DNA of 64,000 nt from an uncultured Prevotellaceae bacterium (GTDB taxonomy: Bacteria > Bacteroidota > Bacteroidia > Bacteroidales > Bacteroidaceae): the NCBI GenBank assembly GCA_937910905.1, contig CALEPV010000043.1, forward strand, positions 8,667-72,666, written 5' to 3'. Both the position numbers and the translations under genes were made by a program. Below, piece by piece: positions 35,190 to 43,485 of this stretch (its first letter is position 1; each line of letters begins with the position of its first letter). The notes below the pieces were generated by a model that saw nothing but the letters and a program-made list of their open reading frames with translations, had not been told where the DNA came from and ran no database searches.

Positions 35190-35870
35190 GTGGCAACCAC
35201 CTATTATAGTCACTACCCCAAATTCCACGTAGCAGTGGACTGCATCATCTTTGGTTTTCAGGATGGTGCATTGAAGTTACTCGTACAGAAGCGTCCCTTC
35301 GAGCCTCGCATTGGCGAATGGTCTCTGATGGGTGGCTTCGTAAAACCAGAAGAGGACCTTGATGAAGCTGCACACCGAGTACTCAAACAACTGACAGGGA
35401 TTAGCGATGTCTACATGGAGCAAGTAGGTGCCTTCGGTAGCGTACATCGTGATTCCGGCAACCGCGTGATATCCATAGCATACTTTGCATTGATGGATAT
35501 CGACAAGGTGAATAAGGAACTCAATCACGAAAATTCGGCCTACTGGGAGAATGTAGCCCAGTTGCCACCTCTGCTCTTTGATCACCTCGACATGGTGTCA
35601 AAGGCTATAGAGAAACTCAGGGAGCGCATACAGCGTAAGCCCGTTGGCTTCCAGCTGTTACCGCGTAAGTTCACTCTGACACAACTGCAACAGCTGTATG
35701 AGGTAATACTGGCCGAACCACTGGACAAACGCAATTTCCGCAAGCGTATCTTAGAGATGACATTCATCGAGAAGACCGAGGAGAAGGACCGTCAGTCCTC
35801 CAAGCGAGGCGCAGCGTTGTACAAATTCAACGACTCTGTGTATCAGCGCGAGCCGAACTTCAAACTTTGA
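35190..35870 (+). CDS. araR: Nudix-domain transcriptional regulator (AraR type)
   Basis: A 226-aa regulator with an N-terminal Nudix domain and a C-terminal winged helix, the architecture of NrtR-like repressors and of the L-arabinose repressor AraR of B. thetaiotaomicron. The Nudix box is decayed: GGFVKPEEDLDEAAHRVLKQ has HRVLKQ where hydrolases have RExxEE, so it should bind a ligand rather than hydrolyse. The helix-turn-helix region is about 155-200 (FTLTQLQQLYEVILAE ... NFRKRILEM). Translation appears to start at GTG (35190); no in-frame ATG upstream is available. The effector would be arabinose or a phosphorylated derivative. Confidence 0.88.
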   Translation: MATTYYSHYPKFHVAVDCIIFGFQDGALKLLVQKRPFEPRIGEWSLMGGFVKPEEDLDEAAHRVLKQLTGISDVYMEQVGAFGSVHRDSGNRVISIAYFALMDIDKVNKELNHENSAYWENVAQLPPLLFDHLDMVSKAIEKLRERIQRKPVGFQLLPRKFTLTQLQQLYEVILAEPLDKRNFRKRILEMTFIEKTEEKDRQSSKRGAALYKFNDSVYQREPNFKL

Positions 35871-35947
35871 CAATCCATGATAGCTCTGCCTATCAACCAT
35901 ATAATATCAAAACCATATTACCTTACAATCTCATAACCTAACAACCT

Positions 35948-36658
35948 ATGCTAGAAGAACTAAAACAAAAAGTGTTCAAGGCCAACCTTGACCTCGTGAA
36001 GCAAGGACTCGTAATCTTTACTTGGGGCAACGTCTCAGGTATAGACCGTGAGAAGGGACTTGTAGTCATCAAGCCCTCTGGCGTCAGCTACGATGATATG
36101 AAGGTAGACGACATGGTTGTCGTTGATCTGGAGACAGGCAAGGTGGTGGAGGGCGACCTCAACCCGTCGAGCGACACCCCCACACATCTCGTGCTCTACA
36201 AGGCATTCCCCAACATCCAGGGCGTGGTTCACACCCACAGCACCTACGCAACAGCCTTCGCACAGGCGGGCAAGGACATCCCTAACATCGGCACAACTCA
36301 TGCCGACTATTTCTACAAGGACATCCCTTGCACCCGCGACATGACCGAAGCCGAGGTGAAGGGACAGTATGAACTGGAGACAGGCAACGTCATCGTGGAT
36401 GAAATCCTGAACATCCGCGGCATCAATCCCGACCACACGCCCGCCGTCCTCGTGAAGAACCACGGGCCTTTCTCTTGGGGTACATCTCCGGACAATGCTG
36501 TCTATAACGCCAAGGTCATGGAGCAATGTGCCAAGATGGCTTTCGTCGCCTTCTCCGTGAACCCCAACCTCACCATGAATCCCCTTCTCGTGGAGAAGCA
36601 CTATATGCGTAAGCACGGCCCCAACGCCTACTACGGCCAGAAGGGACAGCAGCACTGA
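35948..36658 (+). CDS. araD: L-ribulose-5-phosphate 4-epimerase
   Basis: AraD (236 aa) converts L-ribulose 5-phosphate to D-xylulose 5-phosphate. It belongs to the class II aldolase family: the zinc ligands are H95 and H97 in VVHTHST and H172 in VKNHGPF. D76 in NPSSDTPTH and the phosphate-binding TWGNVSG and KPSGV motifs are present. It is the last gene of the arabinose cluster and is followed by a strong hairpin. L-ribulokinase and arabinose isomerase genes are not in the window. Confidence 0.95.
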   Translation: MLEELKQKVFKANLDLVKQGLVIFTWGNVSGIDREKGLVVIKPSGVSYDDMKVDDMVVVDLETGKVVEGDLNPSSDTPTHLVLYKAFPNIQGVVHTHSTYATAFAQAGKDIPNIGTTHADYFYKDIPCTRDMTEAEVKGQYELETGNVIVDEILNIRGINPDHTPAVLVKNHGPFSWGTSPDNAVYNAKVMEQCAKMAFVAFSVNPNLTMNPLLVEKHYMRKHGPNAYYGQKGQQH

Positions 36659-36677
36659 TCATTGTCATCATCACACA

Positions 36678-36710
36678 GGTTGGCACAGTTGAACATTGTG
36701 CCAGCCTATT
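36678..36710. terminator. bidirectional terminator between araD and zip gene
   Basis: GGTTGGCACA (36678-36687) pairs with TGTGCCAGCC (36697-36706) over a 9-nt loop (10 bp, one G-T), followed by TATTTT. It sits between convergent genes and can serve araD and the minus-strand metal transporter operon. Confidence 0.75.
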
Positions 36711-36714
36711 TTCA

Positions 36715-36751
36715 TACAACTGCTACAAGGTGTACTTCCAAGAGTGCTTAC
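36715..36751. repeat. 37-bp direct repeat, left copy
   Basis: This matches 38849-38885 at 35 of 37 positions in the same orientation. Together they bracket the four-gene ferritin/wHTH/PPOX/ZIP block. It begins five bases after the terminator tail. No transposase or integrase is associated. Confidence 0.9.
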
Positions 36752-36768
36752 CCATGTTCAATGTCCGC

Positions 36769-37545
36769 TCATCCCATTACCACGTCAAGCACCATCATCA
36801 GCACGAAACCGATGGCGAAGCCGATGGTGCTGAGGTTGGAGTGCTCGCCTTCGGAGGCTTCGGGGATGAGTTCCTCTACGACGACATAGAACATAGCACC
36901 GGCGGCAAAGGCCAGCATATACGGCAATACGGGAGTCATCAGCGAAGCCAGCAATACCACGGCCAGTCCGCCTATAGGTTCAACGACACCACTGAGGCTG
37001 CCGATGACGAAGGAACGCCACTTGCTATTGCCCGCAGCCCGCATCGGCATGGAGATAATGGCCCCCTCCGGCACATTCTGGATGGCTATACCGATGCTTA
37101 CGGCCAGTGCGCTGGCGAGCGACAGACCTACCGCACCGTTCTCAGCTCCAGCAAACACCACACCGACAGCCATGCCTTCCGGCAGATTGTGGATGGTGAC
37201 AGCCAGAGTCAGCATCGCCGTGCGGGACAAATGCGAGCGGGGACCTTCAGGCTTGTCGGTTCCCAAGTGCAGGTGGGGCGTCAGTTCGTCGAGTAGCAGC
37301 AGGAAACCCATACCCAACAGGAAACCGACGGCGGCAGGCAGTACCGACCCGACTCCTTTTGCCTCTTCCATCTCCATCGCAGGGATGAGCAGAGACCAAA
37401 CGGAGGCAGCTACCATCACGCCGGAGGCAAAGCCGAGTAACGACTTTTGGAGTCGGGGTGACATCTCGTCCTTCATCAGAAAGACGAATGCCGCCCCGAG
37501 CATGGTTCCCAGCAGGGGAATGAGTAGGCCGATGACTAACGCCAT
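36769..37545 (-). CDS. ZIP-family metal transporter
   Basis: A 258-aa inner-membrane ZIP transporter, like the ZupT group, importing Zn, Fe or related divalent ions. About eight helices are visible. The metal-binding helices are present: HNLPEGMAVGVVFAGAEN and QNVPEGAIISMPM. The His-containing loop ELTPHLHLG lies between helices 3 and 4. It starts one base after the PPOX gene stop, so translation is probably coupled. Substrate specificity cannot be read from the sequence. Confidence 0.92.
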   Translation of the reverse strand: MALVIGLLIPLLGTMLGAAFVFLMKDEMSPRLQKSLLGFASGVMVAASVWSLLIPAMEMEEAKGVGSVLPAAVGFLLGMGFLLLLDELTPHLHLGTDKPEGPRSHLSRTAMLTLAVTIHNLPEGMAVGVVFAGAENGAVGLSLASALAVSIGIAIQNVPEGAIISMPMRAAGNSKWRSFVIGSLSGVVEPIGGLAVVLLASLMTPVLPYMLAFAAGAMFYVVVEELIPEASEGEHSNLSTIGFAIGFVLMMVLDVVMG

Positions 37546-37546
37546 G

Positions 37547-37945
37547 TTAGAAGGTCACGGTCTCTACCAGTTCCATCATCTTGAAGAAATCGGCCTTGGC
37601 GTCCTTTAGATAGTACATCACACCGTTCTCACCGTTCTCGCCGAGGGCGGGCTTCAACACGGGCATCTTGTCGACCAGAGCCTTGCCCACTTCAGGACGG
37701 TTGTCCTCTACCAGACGGCACTCGATGCGCAGCGTCTGACCCTTAAAGGCACAGATTTCTGCCTTCTGATTCTGGGCAATCTGACGGGTGGCATTGGTCT
37801 TGCCGAAGGCCATGATATAAATCTTATCCTCGAAATAGAGCATGGCTCCATAAGGACGTACGCGGGGCTGGTCGCCCTCTACTGTTGCGAGATAAAACGT
37901 TCCTGCCTTCTCCAGGAACTCAAATACTTTCTTTGTTGCTTTCAT
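37547..37945 (-). CDS. pyridoxamine 5'-phosphate oxidase-like flavoprotein
   Basis: A 132-aa single split-barrel domain of the PPOX-like family, which binds FMN, F420 or haem. Visible signature: FYLATVEGDQPRVRPYGAML near the N-terminus, then KIYIMAFGKTNATRQIAQN. It is too short and lacks the C-terminal part of true PdxH, so it is more likely a small flavin reductase or haem-related protein. I chose the ATG at 37945 (MKATKKVFEF), eight bases after the previous stop. Confidence 0.82.
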   Translation of the reverse strand: MKATKKVFEFLEKAGTFYLATVEGDQPRVRPYGAMLYFEDKIYIMAFGKTNATRQIAQNQKAEICAFKGQTLRIECRLVEDNRPEVGKALVDKMPVLKPALGENGENGVMYYLKDAKADFFKMMELVETVTF

Positions 37946-37953
37946 GGTTTGTC

Positions 37954-38127
37954 TTACTTTGCCGGTTCCCACTTGCAGCGGACGGGCGACACAATCGCGC
38001 CCTCCTTCTTCAACTCGGCGAAAGCCTTGTCGACCTCCTTGCGGTCGGCACCCAACGCCTTTGTCACATCACCAGCGGAGACGGGCTTGCCCGCCTCGCG
38101 CATTGCCTGTAATACTTTCTCCTTCAT
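37954..38127 (-). CDS. small winged-helix-like protein
   Basis: A 57-aa basic protein (MKEKVLQAMREAGKPVSAGD then VTKALGADRKEVDKAFAELK) with a helix-turn-helix pattern and a short beta wing (GAIVSPVRCKWEP). It may regulate the surrounding operon or form part of an ArsR/DtxR-like minimal domain. I prefer the ATG at 38127; a TTG three codons earlier is possible. It lies between the ferritin-like and PPOX genes. Confidence 0.7.
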   Translation of the reverse strand: MKEKVLQAMREAGKPVSAGDVTKALGADRKEVDKAFAELKKEGAIVSPVRCKWEPAK

Positions 38128-38155
38128 AATTTTCAATCCTCAATCTTCAATGTCC

Positions 38156-38617
38156 TTACATCATAGCGGTAAGGAAGTTCTCATAGCCCAGTTTCTCGAT
38201 ATAGTTCAGGTATTGGCACTCCCATGCCATGTGGTCCTTCTCGTCGTCAATCCACTTCTCGATGAGTTTCTTCGTGGGGTAGTCATCGTTGAAGGCCGCT
38301 GCCAACTCGCTCAGAATCCTGACGCCATCGGGCTGATAGTCTGACTCAATTTGCTGCTTTGGGTCGTCATAGAAGGGGAACTCCTGCGTCTTCATAGCCT
38401 CCTGCAGGTCAGCGGGCTTGCAGCCCAGTTCCACCAGACGATTCAGCACTTCCTCTGCCTCTTCCCATTCCTCTTCAGCCTCTTCCTTCCACTTGTCGGC
38501 CAGCTTGTTCCAGCCTTGCAGACGGCAGTAGGCCGAGAAGGCAAAATGTTGCTTACTGTTTCCAAACCATACAGCGCCCAGCTGGGCAAACTGCTTCAAT
38601 GCTTCTTCCTTAGTCAT
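38156..38617 (-). CDS. ferritin-like diiron-type protein
   Basis: A 153-aa helical protein with the spacing of a four-helix ferritin-like bundle: QFAQLGAVWFGNSKQHFAFS, KWKEEAEEEWEEAEEVLNRL, an acidic helix LIEKWIDDEKDHMAWECQYL, and a C-terminal helix. Candidate metal ligands are the Glu-rich helix near 45-55 and the ExxH-like DEKDHMAWE near 130. It resembles the bacterioferritin-like/Dps-like proteins of Bacteroides, but exact family membership is uncertain. It is the first gene of the minus-strand block with a metal importer, consistent with iron storage or oxidative defence. Confidence 0.72.
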   Translation of the reverse strand: MTKEEALKQFAQLGAVWFGNSKQHFAFSAYCRLQGWNKLADKWKEEAEEEWEEAEEVLNRLVELGCKPADLQEAMKTQEFPFYDDPKQQIESDYQPDGVRILSELAAAFNDDYPTKKLIEKWIDDEKDHMAWECQYLNYIEKLGYENFLTAMM

Positions 38618-38831
38618 AATTCATTCTTCTTTTTAAGCTGTTAATAAACGGATGTGGTTGCAAAGTTGTGAATTATTCAGCATTCAATCCCTGTCCATAG
38701 CAAACAAAATTACTACCGAAACATATATTTTTGCAATTTCTCTTGGTTTTTAACATTATTTATTGTAATGTACAGGAACTCTTCCTTGGTCATAATAGTA
38801 ACAGTTGCAATTTTGGTGCACTATTGCGGGG

Positions 38832-38839
38832 CAAAGGTA
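38832..38839 (-). promoter_or_regulatory. candidate -7 element of the ferritin-like operon
   Basis: TACCTTTG on the minus strand (38839-38832) matches TAnnTTTG, inside the gap between xylA and the ferritin-like gene. The -33 position falls in the right copy of the 37-bp repeat and reads only CTTG. The leader would be about 210 nt. Confidence 0.35.
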
Positions 38840-38848
38840 CAACAAAAC

Positions 38849-38885
38849 TACAACTGCTACAAGGTGTACTCCTAAGAGTGCTTAC
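38849..38885. repeat. 37-bp direct repeat, right copy
   Basis: This is the partner of 36715-36751, with two mismatches in 37 bases. It lies 34 bp from the end of xylA, so the repeats bracket exactly the block that separates the arabinose and xylose genes. Confidence 0.9.
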
Positions 38886-38918
38886 TCAAATCGTCCCAAG
38901 TTATGATTTAACCATCAC

Positions 38919-40238
38919 TTACTTGGCATAGAGAGCCACGATGGTCTCGTACTTCTCCTGCTTGCCGGAGGTCTGGGCGGGTTCCTCAACCTTCTTGCCG
39001 TATTCATAGACCTGCTCCAGCGTGAGCTTGCCGTCCTCAAAGTCCTTGCCGAGGCCCTGGTCGAAGCTGGCATAGCGGGCCTTCTTCATGGCGGGCAGCT
39101 CGCTCTCCTCGAGGATGGCAGCGGCGTTGAGAAGGGCGCGCGCCATGGCATCCATACCGCTGATGTGTGCGATGAAGAGGTCCTCGAGGTCGGTCGAGTT
39201 GCGGCGTATCTTGGCATCGAAGTTGGTGCCGCCGGTGCCGAGGCCGCCGTTGCGGATAATCTCCATCATGGCCTGTGTGAGCTCATAGTTGTCGATGGGG
39301 AATTGGTCGGTGTCCCAACCGTTCTGTGCATCGCCACGGTTGGCATCGATGCTGCCGAGCATCCCGGCATCGACGGCGCAAGCGAGCTCGTGCTCGAAGG
39401 TGTGGCCGGCGAGCGTGGCGTGGTTCACCTCGATGTTGACCTTGAAGTCCTTGTCGAGGTGGTGTGCGCGCAGGAAGCCGATGACGGTCTCCGTATCGAC
39501 ATCATACTGGTGCTTGCTGGGCTCCATGGGTTTGGGCTCGATGAGGAAGGTGCCCTTGAAGCCCTGCTTGCGAGCGTAGTCGCGGGCAGCGGTGAGCATC
39601 TGTGCCAGGTGCTCCTTCTCGCGCTTCTGGTCGGTGTTGAGGAGGCTCATGTAGCCCTCACGTCCGCCCCAGAACACATAGTTCTGACCGCCAAGCTTGA
39701 TTGTGGCATCGATGGCGTTCTTAATCTGCACGGCGGCACGGGCCACGACGTCGAAGTCGGGGTTGGTGGCAGCACCGTTCATGTAGCGCTTGTTGCCGAA
39801 CACGTTGGCCGTACCCCAGAGGTTCTTGATGGCGGGATACTGCTTCATCTTCTCGAGGGCGTAGTCGGTGATGGCCTTCATGCGTGACTCGTACTCGGCA
39901 ACGGTGGCACCCTCCTCCACAAGGTCTACATCGTGGAAGCAGAAGAACTCAATGCCCAGCTTGTCCATAATCTCGAAGCCTGCGTCCATCTTGTCCTTGG
40001 CGCGCTGCACGGCATCGGAGGCCTTGTCCCACTCATACGAACGGGTCTGACCGCCAAACTGGTCGCCGCTGGCCTGACAGAGCGTGTGCCACCATGCCAT
40101 GGCGAAGCGCAGCCAGTCTTTCATTTTCTTGCCTGCCACCACGCGCTCGGGCTCGTAGTAGTGGAAGGCCAACACGTTCTTGCTCTCTGTTCCCTCAAAG
40201 GGAACCTTTCCGATAAACGGGAAATACTCTTTTGTCAT
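38919..40238 (-). CDS. xylA: xylose isomerase
   Basis: XylA (439 aa, class II length) converts D-xylose to D-xylulose in the cytoplasm. Catalytic His is H102 in FFCFHDVDL. Metal-site motifs are present: LIEPKPMEPSKHQYD, VNHATLAGHTFEHEL, SIDANRGDAQNGWDTDQFP and FDAKIRRNSTDLEDL. It follows xylB by 71 bp, and that gap contains an octamer repeat array. Confidence 0.98.
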   Translation of the reverse strand: MTKEYFPFIGKVPFEGTESKNVLAFHYYEPERVVAGKKMKDWLRFAMAWWHTLCQASGDQFGGQTRSYEWDKASDAVQRAKDKMDAGFEIMDKLGIEFFCFHDVDLVEEGATVAEYESRMKAITDYALEKMKQYPAIKNLWGTANVFGNKRYMNGAATNPDFDVVARAAVQIKNAIDATIKLGGQNYVFWGGREGYMSLLNTDQKREKEHLAQMLTAARDYARKQGFKGTFLIEPKPMEPSKHQYDVDTETVIGFLRAHHLDKDFKVNIEVNHATLAGHTFEHELACAVDAGMLGSIDANRGDAQNGWDTDQFPIDNYELTQAMMEIIRNGGLGTGGTNFDAKIRRNSTDLEDLFIAHISGMDAMARALLNAAAILEESELPAMKKARYASFDQGLGKDFEDGKLTLEQVYEYGKKVEEPAQTSGKQEKYETIVALYAK

Positions 40239-40267
40239 TGTTGTTTGGAGTTAAAAGATTATTGTTT

Positions 40268-40299
40268 CGTTATCACGTTATTACGTTATCACGTTATCA
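40268..40299. repeat. octamer array upstream of xylA
   Basis: Four exact-period 8-bp units (CGTTATCA, CGTTATTA, CGTTATCA, CGTTATCA) end about 30 bases upstream of the xylA start codon. On the mRNA they read as repeats of UGAUAACG. The same family occurs before uxuA (50078) and the GH10 gene (56602). Confidence 0.9.
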
Positions 40300-40309
40300 C
40301 GAGAAAACA

Positions 40310-41833
40310 TTATTCCACCCTCACCTGACGGCTGAGCACCTCGCGCCAGCGGTCGTAGGCGGCGCGGGTAGCCTCTCGGTCGGCCTGCCGTGGCTCGATG
40401 ACGGCCAGCTGCTTGAACGATGCGAAAGCCTCAGCACCATCCCTGTAGATGCCGCAGCCGATGCCGGCACCCTTGGCGGCACCCGCTGCGCCGTCGGTCT
40501 CCAACAGCTTGATGGTGGCTCCGCTGGTGTTGGCCAGCGTCTGACGGAAGATGGGCGAAAGGAACATATTGGCATGGCCCGCGTGGATGGTCTGTATGTC
40601 CATGCCCATCTGCTGCATGACCTCCATGCCGTAGCAGAAGGAGAAGACGATACCCTCCTGGGCAGCACGGATGATGTGGTTCCGCGTGTGGCGATTGAAG
40701 TTCAGGCCGTGGATACTGCAGCCTGTCTCACGGTTCTCCAACACGCGCTCGGCGCCGTTGCCGAAGGGGATGACGGTGACACCCTCGCTGCCGATGGGCA
40801 CTGCGTCCATGAGCGGGTTCAGGCCGGGGTAGCTGATGCCTTCAGGCGCCACGTTGCGCCGCACCCATGCATTCAGTATTCCCGTGCCGTTGATGCAGAG
40901 GAGTACGCCGAGGCGGGTGGTGTCGCTGGGCAGGCCGGCGGCAGCAGGCTGGTGGTTGACGTGCGCGAAGGTGTTGACACGGCTCTTCGGGTCGTAGTTC
41001 ACGTCGCCCAGGACGCCATAGACGACCCCCGACGTTCCGGCCGTGGCGGCTATCTCGCCGGGATTGAGCACACCGAGCGAGAGGGCGTTGTTGGGCTGGT
41101 CGCCACCGCGATAGGCGATGGGTGTACCGGCACGTAGGCCCAGCTCGGCGGCAGCGGTAGCCGACACCTGCGACTGTATGCTGAACGTGGGCACCACCTC
41201 CGGCAGCAGCGATGCGTCGAAACCGTAGTAGTCCATGAGGAAGCGGGCAGGGCTGTTCTCCCTGAAGTCCCACAGCATGCCCTCCGAGAGGCCGCCGACG
41301 GTGGTGTTGGCGGTGCCGCTCATGCGCATGGCGATGTAGTCGCCGGGAAGCATAATCTTGTATATGCGCTCAAAGACCTCTGGCTCGTTGTCCTTCACCC
41401 ACGCCAGTTTGGCGGCTGTGAAGTTGCCGGGTGAGTTGAGCAGATGGGTGAGGCAAAGCTCATGACCCAGCTCATCGAAGGCACGCTCACCGTAAGGCAC
41501 AGCGCGCGAGTCGCACCAGATGATGGCCGGGCGCAGGGGCTGCAGGTTTTTGTCCACGCAGACTAGGCCGTGCATCTGGTATGAGATGCCGATGGCTGCA
41601 ACCTCGTCGCCCGTGGCACCGGCAGCCGTCATGGCCTCGGCCAGGGCGAGCTTCATATTGTTCCACCACATCTGTGGCTCCTGCTCGGCCCAGCCCGCAC
41701 GCACGGCGATGATGGGCGCCTCGCTCTTGGGATAGAAGGCCGAGCCTGCACACTCGCCCGTCTCGACGTTGACCAGCGATGCCTTGACCGACGAGCTACC
41801 CACGTCAAGACCTACAAGATACTTCTGATTCAT
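40310..41833 (-). CDS. xylB: xylulokinase
   Basis: A 507-aa FGGY-family kinase that phosphorylates D-xylulose. Motifs: N-terminal ATPase strand LVGLDVGSSSVKASLVN; substrate-site MHGLVCVD and AIIWCDSRAVPYG; ATPAT strand TAGTSGVVYGVLGD; and C-terminal LETDGAAGAAKGAGIGCGIY. The ATG at 41833 (MNQKYLVG) gives the normal N-terminus; the 18-codon upstream extension carries promoter sequence. The xylE-xylB-xylA order on one strand supports xylose specificity. Confidence 0.95.
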   Translation of the reverse strand: MNQKYLVGLDVGSSSVKASLVNVETGECAGSAFYPKSEAPIIAVRAGWAEQEPQMWWNNMKLALAEAMTAAGATGDEVAAIGISYQMHGLVCVDKNLQPLRPAIIWCDSRAVPYGERAFDELGHELCLTHLLNSPGNFTAAKLAWVKDNEPEVFERIYKIMLPGDYIAMRMSGTANTTVGGLSEGMLWDFRENSPARFLMDYYGFDASLLPEVVPTFSIQSQVSATAAAELGLRAGTPIAYRGGDQPNNALSLGVLNPGEIAATAGTSGVVYGVLGDVNYDPKSRVNTFAHVNHQPAAAGLPSDTTRLGVLLCINGTGILNAWVRRNVAPEGISYPGLNPLMDAVPIGSEGVTVIPFGNGAERVLENRETGCSIHGLNFNRHTRNHIIRAAQEGIVFSFCYGMEVMQQMGMDIQTIHAGHANMFLSPIFRQTLANTSGATIKLLETDGAAGAAKGAGIGCGIYRDGAEAFASFKQLAVIEPRQADREATRAAYDRWREVLSRQVRVE

Positions 41834-41867
41834 AACTCTTATTTGCTTATAGATTGTTTGTTCACCG

Positions 41868-41875
41868 CAAAGATA
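41868..41875 (-). promoter_or_regulatory. candidate -7 element of xylB
   Basis: TATCTTTG on the minus strand (41875-41868) lies 35 bp upstream of the xylB ATG, with no clear -33 box. It suggests that xylBA can be transcribed separately from xylE. TTTTGTTTCACG about 40 bp further up resembles the TTTGTTnCATT sites found upstream of xylE. Confidence 0.45.
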
Positions 41876-41938
41876 GTCCTTTGTCACGTTAGTAACAGCT
41901 TTTTTTGTTGCGGATGAGGTTGCTTTTGTTTCACGCTG

Positions 41939-43402
41939 CTATTTCCCCCACAGCTTGCTCATGTCCTCCAGCGTCTTACCTTTGGTCTCAGGCACAAGAC
42001 GCCAAACGAAAATAGCTGCGACAGCGCATATCAGGCCATAGAGGGCATAGGTGAACCAATGGCCGAAGTCATCGCCATCTGTGATGTGCATGTTAAACAT
42101 GGGAACGAATGTAGACGACACGATGAAGTTGAAGATCCACTGGAAGGCCACGGCGATAGCCACAGCCGCACCACGGATAGTGTTGGGGAATATCTCGGCT
42201 ATGAGCACCCAGCAGATGGGGCCCCATGAGAACATGAACGAAGCCGAATAGACCATGATGCTGAGCATGGTCAGCATCTCCATGCCCTGATGACCGAAAG
42301 TAAGTGCCACACCGAAGGCACCCAGAGCCATGCCTATGCTGCCACAGATGAGCAGAGGCTTACGTCCCAGCTTCTCAACTGTGAACACCGCTACCAGCGT
42401 GAACAGTATGTTCACCACACCCATAACCACAGTGTTCACCATCGGGTTTGTCATGCCCATATCACCGAAGATGCGCGGTGCGTAGTAGAGTACGGCGTTG
42501 ATGCCTACAGCCTGCTGGAATACGGATAGCATGATGCCCACGAAGATGCACAGGTAGCCGTAGGTGAACAGCCGCTCGGTCTTCACGGTGATGGTCTCCT
42601 TGATGTCGTTGAGAATCTGCCGTGCCTTGCTGCTGCCGTTGATGCGCGACAGTATGTCCAGTGCCTTCCCGTCATGTCCTATGCTGACTAAATAACGCGG
42701 CGTTTCCGGCACGAAACAGATGAGCAACGTGAACAGCCCTGCCGGAACAGCTTCTGAGCCGAACATGTATCGCCAGCCTGTGGCAATAGTCCAAGGGTCA
42801 CTGTCGGGACTCACGGCATTCACTCCTTGGCCTATAGCCTCAATGATAGGGTTGGTGTGTTCTCCCAAGATGAGGAAGTTGACAAAATAGACCACTAACT
42901 GACCGAAGATGATGGCAAACTGGTTCCAGCTGACTAGCATACCTCTGATTTCGGACGGAGCCACCTCGCCTATGTACATAGGGCAGATGGCAGATGCCAG
43001 CCCGACTCCTATACCGCCAATGACACGATAGACATTGAATGCTATAAGGAGCGAGAACGACGGTACGCCGTGTTTGAACAACAAGAACTCAGGACTCATC
43101 GACCCAAGTGCTGATACGAAGAACAGCAACCCCGCCACCATCAACGCTCTCTTGCGGCCCAAGGACGAGGCAAGCCATCCCGACAGAGCCGAGCCGATGA
43201 TGCATCCGATGAGGGCACTCGACGACGTGAAACCATGCATGAAGTCGGTATATACAAAATCCTGCGAGCTAATGAAGAAAGCCTGCAGGCCTTTCTCCGC
43301 ACCGGATATCACGGCGGTGTCGTAACCAAAGAGCAGACCACCCAGCACCGCCACCATAACTATTCCTATGAGGTAGCTTTTGTTTCCTTTATCGGATGTC
43401 AT
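41939..43402 (-). CDS. xylE: D-xylose:H+ symporter-like MFS sugar porter
   Basis: A 487-aa inner-membrane transporter of the MFS sugar-porter family (XylE/GLUT type) with twelve helices. Diagnostic motifs: LFGYDTAVISGAEKGLQ in helix 1, ASSLGRKRAL in loop 2-3, CFVPETPRYLVSIG at the end of the N-half (family PESPRYL), QQAVGINAVLYYAPRIF in helix 7, and PETKGKTLEDMSKLW at the C-terminus. The adjacent xylB and xylA support xylose as substrate. It is divergent from the GH43 gene. Confidence 0.93.
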   Translation of the reverse strand: MTSDKGNKSYLIGIVMVAVLGGLLFGYDTAVISGAEKGLQAFFISSQDFVYTDFMHGFTSSSALIGCIIGSALSGWLASSLGRKRALMVAGLLFFVSALGSMSPEFLLFKHGVPSFSLLIAFNVYRVIGGIGVGLASAICPMYIGEVAPSEIRGMLVSWNQFAIIFGQLVVYFVNFLILGEHTNPIIEAIGQGVNAVSPDSDPWTIATGWRYMFGSEAVPAGLFTLLICFVPETPRYLVSIGHDGKALDILSRINGSSKARQILNDIKETITVKTERLFTYGYLCIFVGIMLSVFQQAVGINAVLYYAPRIFGDMGMTNPMVNTVVMGVVNILFTLVAVFTVEKLGRKPLLICGSIGMALGAFGVALTFGHQGMEMLTMLSIMVYSASFMFSWGPICWVLIAEIFPNTIRGAAVAIAVAFQWIFNFIVSSTFVPMFNMHITDGDDFGHWFTYALYGLICAVAAIFVWRLVPETKGKTLEDMSKLWGK

Positions 43403-43485
43403 TGTTCGTACGATATGTATTAAGGGTTAGGGAATGAAGTATTTTTTCAAGAGAACTCGGATTCTTTGTGTGAGCCTCATGGCTG

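Noticed and set aside
38656..38740. Promoter for the ferritin-like gene close to its start
   Set aside because: CAAAGTTG gives CAACTTTG, which breaks the TA of the -7 motif, and no -33 box is at the right distance.
36715..38885. Integrative element with att sites
   Set aside because: No integrase, relaxase, transposase or tRNA is present; the repeats are imperfect and 37 bp, so only a recombination scar is suggested.
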